NCBI RefSeq assembly: GCF_900166965.1
Contig: NZ_FUZI01000003.1
Coordinates: 124,001 to 188,000, forward strand
Direction: 5' to 3'
Length of the DNA: 64,000 bases
Origin: Photobacterium piscicola
Lineage (GTDB): Bacteria; Pseudomonadota; Gammaproteobacteria; Enterobacterales; Vibrionaceae
Of the stretch, positions 1 to 9,441 are shown in pieces (positions within the stretch are counted from its first letter, which is position 1; every line of letters starts with the position of its first letter). Both the position numbers and the translations under genes were made by a program. The notes beneath the pieces were generated by a model. The model was not told the DNA's origin, searched no databases, and was given only the letters and a program-made list of their open reading frames with translations.

Positions 1-821
1 ACAACAATGAAAGAAGCGGTAATATCACCCAACATACCACGTGCTTTTATTAATATTAAAGTAACAAAAATCATCACAATACCCGCGGCAGCACCCGTTA
101 CAATCTTACGGGTATTTTTACCGAGCTCGATGGTTTTTTCATTCATGGTGACAGGGTATTCAATTAAACGGCGTAATAAACGCATTTTATTCGACATACG
201 TGTTGGATCTTGCATCGCCCTGACTGAGTTATAATTGTTATCAGTTCGGTGCTGGGATTCCTTTTGACAGATTTCTAATAGCTGTGGCTTAATTTCATTG
301 TACTCAGCTCCACGGGGTAGATGGGCGATGATTTGTAGAAGCCGTTGTTCTGTAAACCAAGATAAATAATTATCAATATTCTCGTAATATTTGAGCAGCT
401 TTTTATCTGTTGGAATGTTGCGACGTAATCGCTTTAAAATTCGAACAGCCAATTGTGCCGCTTCTTCAATTTCTTCTTGTTTAGACTCACTACTATCGCC
501 TAATAATTGCTGGGTTGTTTTTTCCAAGGCTAATGCATATTGGTAGGCATAGAGGCTTAAACTTAAACGATATTGTTCAATAGATAACTTGCCTCGACTT
601 GCAAGGCGACTATGCACTAAAGGCAGATGGTTTATATCACTGAAATAAGTCCGTTTGCCATGAATGGCATTGTGATAAAACTCTTCTTCAGAGATGATAT
701 TGGCATTTAAACCCAGCTCTCCTGGGATAAAGATGTACATATCAAGCTGTCGATTAGTTGTTTCTTGAATCACATGAGATATTTTGAGTTTATGCCCATC
801 TTTTTTATCGACAGTAATCAC
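1..821 (-). CDS. Hypothetical membrane protein, 3' end cut by the window edge
   Basis: An open frame of about 273 codons runs from a GTG start at 821 off the left edge without a stop. The start is chosen because a strong Shine-Dalgarno (AGGAGGG, complement of 832-838) lies ten bases upstream and an in-frame stop lies three codons before it. The protein is mostly soluble and helical, with many Glu, Gln, Lys and Arg residues. About 30 residues before the edge a hydrophobic segment begins (KIVTGAAAGIVMIFVTLILI), so the protein is probably anchored in the inner membrane with its N-terminal part in the cytoplasm. I do not recognise the family and no catalytic motif is visible. The open frame and the ribosome site are seen directly; the topology is inferred. 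Confidence 0.75.
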   Translation of the reverse strand, partial: MITVDKKDGHKLKISHVIQETTNRQLDMYIFIPGELGLNANIISEEEFYHNAIHGKRTYFSDINHLPLVHSRLASRGKLSIEQYRLSLSLYAYQYALALEKTTQQLLGDSSESKQEEIEEAAQLAVRILKRLRRNIPTDKKLLKYYENIDNYLSWFTEQRLLQIIAHLPRGAEYNEIKPQLLEICQKESQHRTDNNYNSVRAMQDPTRMSNKMRLLRRLIEYPVTMNEKTIELGKNTRKIVTGAAAGIVMIFVTLILIKARGMLGDITASFIV

Positions 822-1147
822 TTTTAATTAGCCCTCCTAGGCAAATGCTAAATGGCATAAATTGGTTGTCATTGAGAGTATATGAGAATATTTTTTTGTC
901 CATTATTTATAAATCGCAATTATTGATGCTAATAGAATGAAAAAACATCAAATAATTGCAGATAGGTTGGGCGAAGGGTCGCAACATCACGTATAATGCC
1001 GATATCATAAGCGCAACCCGTTCATTATAACGTATTGCCTAGTCAGCGATAGTGAATTAATTATTGCGGCAAAAAAATTGATTGATAAAGATATTGAACC
1101 AACTGCACTGTAAGCGTGTTGTTGCCTATAAAGAGAGTACCTGATAC

Positions 1148-1990
1148 ATGATTAAAATTGGACAATACAACACTCTAGAAGTTATCAAATTGGTAGATTT
1201 TGGTGTGTTCCTAAATGGTGGTGATGATTTCGGTAATATCTTGTTACCAAAGAACACAGTGCCAGCAGGTACTAAGCTCGGCGACAAGCTTAAAGTTTTC
1301 ATTTACTTTGACTCTGAAGATGAAGTCATTGCAACGACTGATGAACCATTAGTTGAAGTGGGTGGTTTTGCTAAATTACGTATTGTAGGTGCAACGACAA
1401 TTGGCGCATTTGCTGATTGGGGTTTACGTAAAGACCTACTGATTCCATTTAGTGAGCAACGTCGTCGCTTAGAAGAAGGCGAAGAAGTGATGGTTCGTGT
1501 TTACACGGATCGTGCATCAGGTCGTATTGTTGGCTCTACTAAGTTCAACCGTTTTCTTGATAAAACACCTGCAAACTACAAAGTAGGCCAAGAAGTACAA
1601 GTTGTTATCGCTGAAACGACAGAACTTGGCTACAAAGCGGTAATTAATGGTGAGCATTGGGGTTTGTTCTTTAAAACAGAAGCCTTTGGTAAACTATTTA
1701 TTGGTAAGCAACTAAAAGCGTATATTCAAGAAATTCGTCCAGATGGCAAAATTAACTTATCACTACAAAAAGTAGGCTTAGGCAAAGTTGACGATTTAGC
1801 GGATAAGATCCTTACGTCTTTAGAGATCAAAGGTGGCTTTATTCCAGTAAGTGATAAATCAAGCCCTGAAGATATTTTCCGTGTATTCCGTACCAGTAAA
1901 GCAACGTTTAAGAAAACGATTGGTGGTTTATACAAAAAAGGCTTAATTGTGATCGAAAAAGACGGTATTCGTCTGAATGATAACGATTAA
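1148..1990 (+). CDS. cvfB: CvfB-family S1-domain RNA-binding protein
   Basis: This 280-residue protein has the CvfB/YitL layout: successive S1-like beta-barrel domains over roughly residues 1-210, then a short winged-helix domain (about 225-277). The N-terminal S1 repeat opens with IGQYNTLEVIKLVDFGVFLNG. The second carries GAFADWGLRKDLLIPF, where the WGL-DLL pattern is typical of this family. The winged helix includes the FRVFRTSKATFKKTIGGLYK stretch. Relatives bind RNA and modulate virulence-factor expression in Gram-positive bacteria; the role in gammaproteobacteria is not defined. The gene stands alone, with an AAAGAGAG ribosome site upstream and a strong terminator downstream. Family assignment is confident, cellular role is not. 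Confidence 0.9.
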   Translation: MIKIGQYNTLEVIKLVDFGVFLNGGDDFGNILLPKNTVPAGTKLGDKLKVFIYFDSEDEVIATTDEPLVEVGGFAKLRIVGATTIGAFADWGLRKDLLIPFSEQRRRLEEGEEVMVRVYTDRASGRIVGSTKFNRFLDKTPANYKVGQEVQVVIAETTELGYKAVINGEHWGLFFKTEAFGKLFIGKQLKAYIQEIRPDGKINLSLQKVGLGKVDDLADKILTSLEIKGGFIPVSDKSSPEDIFRVFRTSKATFKKTIGGLYKKGLIVIEKDGIRLNDND

Positions 1991-2019
1991 TCACTACTAG
2001 TTTCACGATTAGTGAACAT

Positions 2020-2068
2020 AAAAAAAACCGACGTTTAACTAGAAATAGTAAATAATGTCGGTTTTTTT
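2020..2068. terminator. Bidirectional rho-independent terminator
   Basis: AAAAAAACCGAC pairs with GTCGGTTTTTTT across a loop of about 24 bases. The A-run and T-run on either side let it stop both cvfB from the left and the moeA-moeB-glutaredoxin operon from the right. Confidence 0.75.
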
Positions 2069-2089
2069 ATGCATTTTGTTGTAGCTATA

Positions 2090-2329
2090 TTAATCGTTGT
2101 CGTGCAATAGCTTTTCGAACTTAGTCATATTCCAGCCCATAAGCACGCTATCCCCAACTTTAATGACAGGGACAGAGCGAGCGCCTGTTCGGCTTAATTC
2201 TTTTCTGCCTTGTGGACTTGCTACATCGACTAAACGAAAAGGATAACCTTTTGTTTTCATATACTGCTGAGCATCTTTACAATGCGCACAGTTTTTCTGA
2301 GTAAACAGGGTAATACGTTTCATCATCAT
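2090..2329 (-). CDS. Glutaredoxin-like thiol-disulfide protein
   Basis: A 79-residue single-domain protein of the glutaredoxin fold. It begins with three methionines, then KRITLFTQKNCAHCKDA with the redox pair Cys14-Ala-His-Cys17. A cis-proline segment follows (ARSVPVIKVGD) and the usual GWNMTKFEKLL helix. The length matches NrdH/GrxC-sized proteins. The CAHC active site differs from the CPYC of classical glutaredoxins. It probably reduces disulfides using glutathione or a thioredoxin reductase. It starts 25 bases after moeB and is the last gene of a moeA-moeB operon, which may hint at a role in keeping sulfur-transfer cysteines reduced; that link is an inference. Confidence 0.85.
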   Translation of the reverse strand: MMMKRITLFTQKNCAHCKDAQQYMKTKGYPFRLVDVASPQGRKELSRTGARSVPVIKVGDSVLMGWNMTKFEKLLHDND

Positions 2330-2354
2330 TACTTCGCTATTTGACGCTATTTGA

Positions 2355-3122
2355 TTAGCTACACACAGAACAGTTTGGTTGCTTCATCAATTTCATTTCA
2401 CGCCAACTCATGCTCATAGCATCGAGCATCAAGATCTTGCCCGTTAATGGCGTGCCAATATTGGTGGCAACCTTAATTGCTTCCATGGCTTGTACCGCGC
2501 CAACAATACCAACAACGGGTGACATAATGCCAGCTTCAACACAGGTTAATGTTTGTTGACCAAAGAGGGCGCTTAAGCACTGGTAGCAAGGTTCACCATC
2601 ATGGTAGTTATAAACACTTATTTGGCCTTCCATGCGAATAGCAGCCCCTGAAACTAAGGGTGTTTTAGTCTCAAAGCATAAGCGATTTAATTGATTACGT
2701 GTATTAACGTTATCACAGCAATCCAACACTAAATCATGTTGTTTTATGAGTGGTAATAATTCGTCATCAGTTAAACGTTTTGCAATTGTCTTAACGGTTA
2801 AATAAGGGTTTATTGCCGTTAATGCTTGTTTTGCTGATTCAACTTTAAGCATACCGACCGTCGCATCTGTATGCAAAACTTGGCGCTGTAAATTAGAAAC
2901 TTCAACTTTATCGTCATCAATAAGGGTGATCTTACCCACGCCAGCAGCCGCAAGGTATTGTGATGAGGCACAACCTAAACCGCCGGCACCTAAGATTAAC
3001 ATTGAAGCGGCTTTTAATGCTTCTTGGCCTTCAAAGTCAAATTGGCGCAGAATAATTTGGCGGTTATAGCGTAGCATTTCTGCATCTGATAATTCAGCAC
3101 TGGTGTGTTGTTCTGTTGTCAT
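2355..3122 (-). CDS. moeB: Molybdopterin-synthase adenylyltransferase MoeB
   Basis: MoeB activates the C-terminal glycine of MoaD by adenylation so that sulfur can be loaded for molybdopterin synthesis. The 255-residue protein has the ThiF/E1-like fold: RYNRQIILRQFDFEGQ near the N-terminus, the nucleotide loop ILGAGGLGCASSQYLA, and the DDDKVEVSNLQRQ segment with the catalytic Asp/Arg. Two zinc-ligand pairs are visible, CYQC and, at the very C-terminus, CSVC. ThiF is similar, but the position 47 bases downstream of moeA argues for MoeB. It is co-transcribed with moeA and a glutaredoxin. Confidence 0.94.
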   Translation of the reverse strand: MTTEQHTSAELSDAEMLRYNRQIILRQFDFEGQEALKAASMLILGAGGLGCASSQYLAAAGVGKITLIDDDKVEVSNLQRQVLHTDATVGMLKVESAKQALTAINPYLTVKTIAKRLTDDELLPLIKQHDLVLDCCDNVNTRNQLNRLCFETKTPLVSGAAIRMEGQISVYNYHDGEPCYQCLSALFGQQTLTCVEAGIMSPVVGIVGAVQAMEAIKVATNIGTPLTGKILMLDAMSMSWREMKLMKQPNCSVCS

Positions 3123-3169
3123 AAGTGAAATTACCGTTATTAGCTGTTTATTCGTATATTAACGACAAA

Positions 3170-4414
3170 TTAGTACATGGTGTGGTTAAACATTTCAATA
3201 GTAACGAGTTCGCCCGCCTCAACTCGGCCACGATCTTGTTCTAATACCACAAAGCAGTTAGCGTGGTGCATTGAACTGAACGCGCCAGAGCCTTGGTTGC
3301 CAGTTGTTGTTACTTCAAATTGACCATTATTAATGCTATAGATACCACGTTGGAAGTCAGTACGGCCTGGGCGCTTCTTAAACATTGAAGTTGCTTTAGC
3401 TTGTAAACGAACAGGGGGTTGATATTGGCTATGACCCGCTAGTTTTGCCAGCATTGGTTGTACTAATTGATATAAGGTCAGCATTGCAGATACTGGGTTG
3501 CCAGGAAGGCCACAGAACCATGCATTGTTAATCGTACCAAATGCAAATGGTTTGCCCGGTTTCATGGCAATTTTCCAAAAACCAATTTTGCCTTCTTGGT
3601 CTAAAATGTCTTTGGTGTAATCGGCTTCACCGACACTTACACCGCCAGAGGTAATTACCACATCGGCGTCTGTTGACGCGGTTACAAAGGCTTGACGTAG
3701 TTTCTCTGGGCAGTCAGGAATAATACCAAGATCTAATACATCACAACCAAACTTCTCTAATAAAGCCTTCATACCATAACGGTTGCTATCGTAAATCTGA
3801 CCCGCTGCTAATGCTTCACCGACAGGGCGTAATTCATCACCAGTTGAGAAAAAGGCCACTTTAGGACGACGGTATACAGCAAAAGAAGCAATACCTAATG
3901 ATGCGAGCAGTGGCATTTCACGTGCAGTTAAGCGAGTGCCTTTTACTAATACTGTTTCACCTAAATGAACATCATCACCAACTGGGCGAATGTTGTCGTT
4001 TGCTTTTGGCTTGATCGTAAACTGAATGCTATTGCCATCAACATGTGTTTCTTCTTGCATGATAACAACATCAGTGCCTGCTGGAATTTCAGCGCCTGTC
4101 ATAATACGAACACATTGACCTGCTTCACAAGTGCCAGTAAAAGGGATCCCAGCAAATGATTTACCTATCATGGTTAAAGTATCGGTATGCTCAAGATCTG
4201 CGGCGCGAAGAGCATAGCCATCCATTGCTGAGTTAGCAAAAGGCGGTACATTGATAGGTGATAGAATATCTTCAGCAAGCACCATACCCATAGCATCAGT
4301 TAATGCTATCGTGGTGATTGTCGTTAGTGGTGAAACTTGAGTTAGAATATTATTTAACGCAGTTTCAACAGTCATTAAACCTGGTACGTCGCAGCATCCC
4401 ATAATCGTATCCAT
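3170..4414 (-). CDS. moeA: Molybdopterin molybdenumtransferase MoeA
   Basis: MoeA inserts molybdate into adenylylated molybdopterin to give active molybdenum cofactor. The 414 residues match the usual length. Recognisable parts are the N-terminal domain with [17 protein letters not shown], the MoCF-like domain with FFSTGDELRP and YDSNRYGM, the glycine-rich TSGGVSVGEADY, and MKPGKPFAFG followed by GLPGNPVSAM. The C-terminal beta-barrel ends with GNQGSGAFSSMHHANCFVVL. The gene heads the moeA-moeB-glutaredoxin operon and is divergent from folE. A second MoeA domain is encoded at 61258-63036, so this copy may be specialised. The start ATG has only a weak ribosome site. Confidence 0.95.
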   Translation of the reverse strand: MDTIMGCCDVPGLMTVETALNNILTQVSPLTTITTIALTDAMGMVLAEDILSPINVPPFANSAMDGYALRAADLEHTDTLTMIGKSFAGIPFTGTCEAGQCVRIMTGAEIPAGTDVVIMQEETHVDGNSIQFTIKPKANDNIRPVGDDVHLGETVLVKGTRLTAREMPLLASLGIASFAVYRRPKVAFFSTGDELRPVGEALAAGQIYDSNRYGMKALLEKFGCDVLDLGIIPDCPEKLRQAFVTASTDADVVITSGGVSVGEADYTKDILDQEGKIGFWKIAMKPGKPFAFGTINNAWFCGLPGNPVSAMLTLYQLVQPMLAKLAGHSQYQPPVRLQAKATSMFKKRPGRTDFQRGIYSINNGQFEVTTTGNQGSGAFSSMHHANCFVVLEQDRGRVEAGELVTIEMFNHTMY

Positions 4415-4712
4415 TTTATTTATTCGTGATAATGAAAGTGAGCAGGTCTGAAAAATTCTCAGTTTGAGGTTGCATGTTTTACTCAGTTTCTTACTAAGTA
4501 TTGTTCAGATTGCTCGTTATTGGGTAGTTTACCCTTTATTGACTACCGCTGTAAGGGATTGAATATACTAAAATACGCTGGAAGACGGTATTAGGAGGTA
4601 ATTTGGTGGTGAAATTATTCTCATTTGGAGGTATTCTGCTAAGGATTTTAGCGCTGGCAAGGTCAGAAGGGTATGTCTTTTTTATTCTACCTAGGTCAGC
4701 TGGAGGAAAAGA

Positions 4713-5366
4713 ATGACAGCATTAAGTGTATCTGCAGTACAAGTACGTGACGCCTTAGCCGCCCGTGATCTAGAAACCCCGATGACGGCTGATGTTGTAA
4801 GTCGAGAAGAAAAGAAAGAAAAAATTGAATACCATATGCGTGAGATCCTTTCACTACTAGCGTTAGATCTTACGGATGATAGCTTGGTTGAAACACCGCA
4901 CCGTATTGCAAAAATGTATGTCGATGAAATTTTTTCAGGTTTGGATTACACCAATTTCCCTAAAATCACAGTGATTGAAAATAAAATGAACTGTGATGAA
5001 ATGGTGCGAGTAAAAGACATTACATTAACCAGTACTTGTGAGCACCATTTAATTACCATCGATGGTAAAGCGACAGTTGCTTATATTCCACGTGGAAAAA
5101 TTATTGGTTTATCAAAGATTAACCGTATTGTGCGTTTCTTTTCTCAGCGCCCACAAGTGCAAGAGCGTTTAACGCAACAAATTTTAGTAGCACTACAAAC
5201 ACTACTTGAAAGTGAAGATGTCGCCGTGACTATTGATGCAACTCATTACTGTGTTAAATCTCGCGGCGTAATGGATGCAACCAGTGTAACGACAACGACG
5301 GCACTTGGCGGGATTTTTAAACGTAATCCTGCTACCCGTGCTGAATTTTTAAGTGGTATTCGTTAA
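4713..5366 (+). CDS. folE: GTP cyclohydrolase I
   Basis: FolE converts GTP to 7,8-dihydroneopterin triphosphate, the first step of folate synthesis, in the cytoplasm. The 217-residue protein has the family signature blocks: [20 protein letters not shown], the zinc motif TSTCEHHL with HYCVKSRG supplying the other zinc cysteine, and [16 protein letters not shown]. An excellent ribosome site (GGAGG) lies seven bases before the ATG. It is divergent from moeA. Both FolE and the MoaA/MoaC pathway start from GTP, and this gene order recurs in related genomes as far as I recall. A terminator follows. Confidence 0.97.
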   Translation: MTALSVSAVQVRDALAARDLETPMTADVVSREEKKEKIEYHMREILSLLALDLTDDSLVETPHRIAKMYVDEIFSGLDYTNFPKITVIENKMNCDEMVRVKDITLTSTCEHHLITIDGKATVAYIPRGKIIGLSKINRIVRFFSQRPQVQERLTQQILVALQTLLESEDVAVTIDATHYCVKSRGVMDATSVTTTTALGGIFKRNPATRAEFLSGIR

Positions 5367-5399
5367 GCGCAGTGTTTGCTGTAACTGATTGTTATTTAA

Positions 5400-5433
5400 A
5401 TGCTAGTCAATGAATGTTGGCTGGCATTTTTTA
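5400..5433 (+). terminator. Terminator of folE
   Basis: ATGCTAGTCAA pairs with TTGGCTGGCAT through Watson-Crick and G-T pairs, with a six-base loop, followed by TTTTTT. It separates folE from the LysR gene. Confidence 0.65.
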
Positions 5434-5454
5434 TTTATATTCAAGAGATAGTAA

Positions 5455-6390
5455 ATGGATTTAATTAAGCTATCACGCATTAGCATGAAGCACCTTATTA
5501 CCTTGCACGTTATGTTAGATACCCTCAGTGTGACAGCGTGTGCTCATCGATTATGTGTTAGTCCATCTTCCGTTAGTAAAACGCTCACTCAGCTTCGAGA
5601 TACATTAAATGATGAGCTATTTTATCGTAATGGTAATCGGTTGGTTTCAACGCCATTAGCGCGTCGTTTAGGGCCGACAGTGCATCAAATGATCAATGAC
5701 ATGAATCAAATCATGACTCAAGAACAATTTGATGTTGCGCATTATGCGGGGAGTTTTTTATTGTCGATGCGTGAAAGCACTTTTGAGTTAATTGCAGCAC
5801 CGTTATGTGAGCAAGTATTAAAGTTAGCACCCAATATTCGATTAGATATTTGGTCTAAAGATAATATTGGTGTTAGTGGGCTAGCAAAAGGGGTATTGGA
5901 TTTTATTATTCTGCCTCATGATCTTAGTCAGCCACCAAATATCGATAATAACTTAGTTTGGGAAACCTTATTTACTGATGAAATGGTGTGTTTAATGTCT
6001 AATGAACACCCATTAGCGACTCAACCACTGACCATTGATGATTATTTACATTATGATCATATTGGAATTGTTGATAATGATCTCAGTGTACCATTTTTTG
6101 AAATGCAGCTTATTCAGCAACATAGAAAACGTAAAGTTATGGTCAACGTTGCTGATTTTGGTGCAGCAGCGACATTGTGTAAAAATACTAAATTATTGTT
6201 TACGTGTTCAAAGAGGTGGGCAGAAGTGGCAGCGCAAGCACAATCGTTGACCATGAAAGAATTGCCATTTAATTATGGCCAAGTTGGTTATAGTTTAGTG
6301 TGGTATCAGCCAAGTATGAACGATCCTGCGTTACGGTGGCTGTACCAGCAAATTACAACCGTTGGACATAAAATTGGTCGCTATACATAA
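5455..6390 (+). CDS. LysR-family transcriptional regulator
   Basis: The 311-residue protein has an N-terminal winged helix-turn-helix (about residues 8-70: LITLHVMLDTLSVTACAHRL, then SPSSVSKTLTQLRD) and a C-terminal two-lobed effector-binding domain with LDFIILPHDLSQPP and the LFTDEMVCLMSNEHPLA segment, as in the NodD/LeuO-like branch. Effector and targets are unknown. Its 3' end overlaps the end of yjjW by ten bases in convergent orientation, so it could regulate the yjjI-yjjW pair, but no binding site was recognised. A ribosome site (AAGAGA) precedes the ATG. Confidence 0.88.
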   Translation: MDLIKLSRISMKHLITLHVMLDTLSVTACAHRLCVSPSSVSKTLTQLRDTLNDELFYRNGNRLVSTPLARRLGPTVHQMINDMNQIMTQEQFDVAHYAGSFLLSMRESTFELIAAPLCEQVLKLAPNIRLDIWSKDNIGVSGLAKGVLDFIILPHDLSQPPNIDNNLVWETLFTDEMVCLMSNEHPLATQPLTIDDYLHYDHIGIVDNDLSVPFFEMQLIQQHRKRKVMVNVADFGAAATLCKNTKLLFTCSKRWAEVAAQAQSLTMKELPFNYGQVGYSLVWYQPSMNDPALRWLYQQITTVGHKIGRYT

Positions 6391-7253
6391 ACCGTTGGCA
6401 GTATTAGATTAGTGATATTACGTTCGGTTAGCTGCATTGCTAATGTTTCAATATCGGTTTGGCTACACGGTGTCCAATTTAATGATTCGCCTGTGACACC
6501 ATGATGTTGAAACGCATTAAGCTTGATACGAACGTCATTATTTAATGTTGCTAAATATCCTGCAATATCATCGATGTATTGCTCGTAATCGGTGACGTTT
6601 GGAATCTGCAATAAGCGTATCTCATATAATTTTTGATGTTGACTTAACCAACAAATACTCGCCAATACTCGGTCATTATCACGGCCAGTTAACCACCGAT
6701 GAGTGGTGTTATTCCATGCTTTTAAATCAATCATCGCCCCATCAAGGTAAGGGGAGACTGATTGCCACCCTGTAATACTTAAACTACCGTTACTGTCGAT
6801 CATACAGCTAAGATGTTGCAAGCTAGGATCGGATTTTATCGCTTTAAAAAGGGCAATTATATACGGTAATTGTAATGTTGCTTCACCGCCTGTTACCGTA
6901 ATGCCATTAATAAAGAATAAATTATCTCTAATTAATGCCAAGGTATCAGTGACAGTTAACTGCTGTGTTTTTGGTGTTGATTGTTTATTACACGTGGTTA
7001 GGCATGCATCACACTCAGTACAAGTTGTCATATTCCATATTACAAACGGTTTATTGTTTTGTGTGGTGAGCTGTAATGATTGTGTTGGGCAATTTGGTAC
7101 ACAATCACCACATTGATTACACATATCTATAGTTTGTGGATTATGGCAGTTTTTGCAGCGGTAGTTACACCCCTGCAAAAACAGCACCATTCGATTACCC
7201 GGCCCATCAACACATGAGTAGTTCAATATTTTGCTGACGGTAGCAGAAATCAT
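6381..7253 (-). CDS. yjjW: YjjW-type glycyl-radical enzyme activase (radical SAM)
   Basis: Radical-SAM activase predicted to abstract a hydrogen from the glycine of its partner YjjI, using S-adenosylmethionine and a [4Fe-4S] cluster under anaerobic conditions. The cluster motif is Cys29-x3-Cys33-x2-Cys36 (CNYRCKNC). A ferredoxin-like insert follows with Cys45, 48, 51, 55 and Cys78, 81, 84, 88, enough for two further [4Fe-4S] clusters. The GGEATLQ glycine motif for SAM binding is near residue 121. Length is 290 residues. The start lies 16 bases downstream of yjjI, so the two are co-transcribed. Confidence 0.92.
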   Translation of the reverse strand: MISATVSKILNYSCVDGPGNRMVLFLQGCNYRCKNCHNPQTIDMCNQCGDCVPNCPTQSLQLTTQNNKPFVIWNMTTCTECDACLTTCNKQSTPKTQQLTVTDTLALIRDNLFFINGITVTGGEATLQLPYIIALFKAIKSDPSLQHLSCMIDSNGSLSITGWQSVSPYLDGAMIDLKAWNNTTHRWLTGRDNDRVLASICWLSQHQKLYEIRLLQIPNVTDYEQYIDDIAGYLATLNNDVRIKLNAFQHHGVTGESLNWTPCSQTDIETLAMQLTERNITNLILPTVYV

Positions 7254-7269
7254 AGTAAGTATTCTTTAT

Positions 7270-8802
7270 TTATTTTGATGGGTAAACAGGTGACATTTCA
7301 CGACTAACGACACGTGGTTGACGCTCCAGAATATGTGTATTTTCTGATGCTTCTGTACCTAACCAGGTTGTATTTGTGCGTGAGCCTTGTTGTTTGAATT
7401 TTGCAATATCAGACAACTTAACCATGTAACCCGTGACACGGACAAGATCATTGCTAGCAACGTTAGCTGTAAACTCACGGAAACCTAACGCTAATGCACC
7501 TTTACATAGTTGCATTAATGCGAGTGGGTTGTTCTTAATGGTTTCTTCAAGAGTTAAAATTTCACTGATACCCGATGTATAGTATTTATGATGAGCGGCT
7601 AATGCCTTAATGTGCATTACAGGATCGGGTTCAGTACCGTAAGGAATACGAATGCCGGGTGTGACTTCGTGATCACAACTAATACCACCTTGAGAGTGTA
7701 ATAATGCTCGACCATTAAAACCGTATTTTACTGGGGTTGTTGTTACAATGTCACTTAATGTTGCACTGATTTTTAACCCAATGGCATTAGCATCTTCATT
7801 ATGACCATATTGTGCCGTTGAGCCTGATTTCTCCATCAGAATATTAACGGCTTCTGCCATACCATAAATACCAAACATAGGGGCAAAACGATCTTCATTA
7901 ATCAAACCTTCTGTGGTTAAGAAGCCAGTAAAGAAGTTTGATTCTTGATGTAAGAATGTTGAACGCGCATCAATAAGTTCAAACATTAGTACACAATAAT
8001 GAGGCAAGGTCGATGCTAAAAAATCTTCAATGCTATTACTTTGCAATGCCACTTCTTTTAAATTAAGCCGGACAAGTGTATTTGCACCACCCGCAAGCGG
8101 AAGAGAGTTATAGCAACTTACAATACCGAATCCTTGTTTGCCAAAAGCATCTGAGAACATTGGATAGTTAGCGATATGTGGCTTACTGCACTCACAGATA
8201 TTATTACATGCTTGTTGTAGCAGGCTATCTGGCGTGGTTGTGGGGTCGTACATAAAGGTTAAATTTGGTGCGACTTGCTTAAGCTCAGCATCAATCTTCA
8301 AAATCATACGACAAACAATGTTGTCTGTTGGGCCAATATTAACGTGCATAAACGCATCTGGAAGGGTGCGATCTAACATTATCCAAAAGTTTTTCAGTTT
8401 ACGGTAAAGAGCGTCTTCGCTGATGTCACTAACAAAAGGCAGTAAGATTTGATCAAGTTGGCCAAGGTAAACGGGAATATTGGTAACAGAAGGCACATGA
8501 TGATAAATAATAGTCAGCAGGTTGATGGCTTCATCTAAATTCGTTGCCGGTTCAAGCTCTAAGTATTCTGAACCTTGTTGTAAAAATTTGGCGTAATCAG
8601 GAAGAACATAACGTGGCTTAAAGGGGGCATTACCTTCAAACATATCACAAATAATACCAGCTTCTTTTGCAGCTAACACCGAATCAGAGATAGGCATGTA
8701 ATCTACAAGAGCTTCAGCTTCTAATGACAGGAACAATGTTTTTTGTTTTGCACTAAGTGTTGCATCAGTAATGATGTTTTTGATCTTGCTTTGTGATGTC
8801 AT
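7270..8802 (-). CDS. yjjI: YjjI-family glycyl-radical enzyme
   Basis: A 510-residue member of the pyruvate formate-lyase-like superfamily, in the short YjjI class whose substrate is not established. The glycyl-radical motif RVTGY places the radical on Gly458, unusually far (52 residues) from the C-terminus. Cys230 in GIVSCYNSLPLAGGA is the likely thiyl residue. A cysteine cluster nearby (CNNICEC, 199-205) could bind metal or be redox active. It is followed by its activase YjjW and must work in anaerobic metabolism. No Fnr site of the standard form was found upstream. Confidence 0.9.
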   Translation of the reverse strand: MTSQSKIKNIITDATLSAKQKTLFLSLEAEALVDYMPISDSVLAAKEAGIICDMFEGNAPFKPRYVLPDYAKFLQQGSEYLELEPATNLDEAINLLTIIYHHVPSVTNIPVYLGQLDQILLPFVSDISEDALYRKLKNFWIMLDRTLPDAFMHVNIGPTDNIVCRMILKIDAELKQVAPNLTFMYDPTTTPDSLLQQACNNICECSKPHIANYPMFSDAFGKQGFGIVSCYNSLPLAGGANTLVRLNLKEVALQSNSIEDFLASTLPHYCVLMFELIDARSTFLHQESNFFTGFLTTEGLINEDRFAPMFGIYGMAEAVNILMEKSGSTAQYGHNEDANAIGLKISATLSDIVTTTPVKYGFNGRALLHSQGGISCDHEVTPGIRIPYGTEPDPVMHIKALAAHHKYYTSGISEILTLEETIKNNPLALMQLCKGALALGFREFTANVASNDLVRVTGYMVKLSDIAKFKQQGSRTNTTWLGTEASENTHILERQPRVVSREMSPVYPSK

Positions 8803-9441
8803 TGCTATGTTCTTCTTATATCCATAGGTTTTATGTGGCTAATCTAGCGTATGTTTATTTTTTCCAGAAGTGAAAAAGAAGGAATGGTGTTTTTCTAAAA
8901 AGGAAATCCGTGGTGATGATAGTGAATCAATGTTTGTGTGGTTAAATATAGATGCCAATATTGAATTGAGTTCAAAGTGAAGGTGAGGTTATGCAATTAT
9001 AACAACCATAACGAAAGGTAATTGCTTTTTTGGGTAATAGAAGGCGATGGAAGGGGCAATGTTGTATCGACACAATAACAATTCAGCTTAATTATCGAAC
9101 AAATATTAAGCAGAAAAGCGAAAAATCCATTTTTTTACGTTATATAAAACTTTTAATAAAAAACTGTTTTTTTAGTGTTGAAATGAAAAAATAAATTTTA
9201 AGTTCTTTTTAATCAGTGTGTTATTTATGTTTTTTGTGCAATTTCTAAATAAAAAATTATGATGCGGCATAATTAATTTTTAAAGTTTCATTTTTTGAAT
9301 TGTATCATTTGTCAAAATTTGTCTAAATATACCTAGTTAGTTTTTTTTATGAACTATGGATTGCCGTCATTGCATATCAATAAGATAAGCTGTAATGCTA
9401 GGTATGGTATTTTTCGTTCTATTTTATAGGTAAGGATCGCT
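8803..9441. other. Intergenic region between yjjI and the L,D-transpeptidase gene
   Basis: About 640 bases of AT-rich DNA holding two divergent promoters. A 15-base near-operator, TTGAA-N5-TTCAA, lies at about 8960-8974; its spacing is wrong for Fnr. No coding sequence or terminator was recognised. Confidence 0.5.

Noticed and set aside
7-234. 75-codon plus-strand frame at the left edge
   Set aside because: It is the complement of the membrane-protein gene on the minus strand, which has a strong ribosome site and a longer frame.
4415-4712. Molybdenum-cofactor riboswitch in the moeA-folE gap
   Set aside because: The known MoCo aptamer blocks were not recognised on either strand.
8960-8974. 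TTGAA-N5-TTCAA as an Fnr site for yjjI
   Set aside because: Fnr sites need a four-base centre (TTGAT-N4-ATCAA); the spacing here is five.
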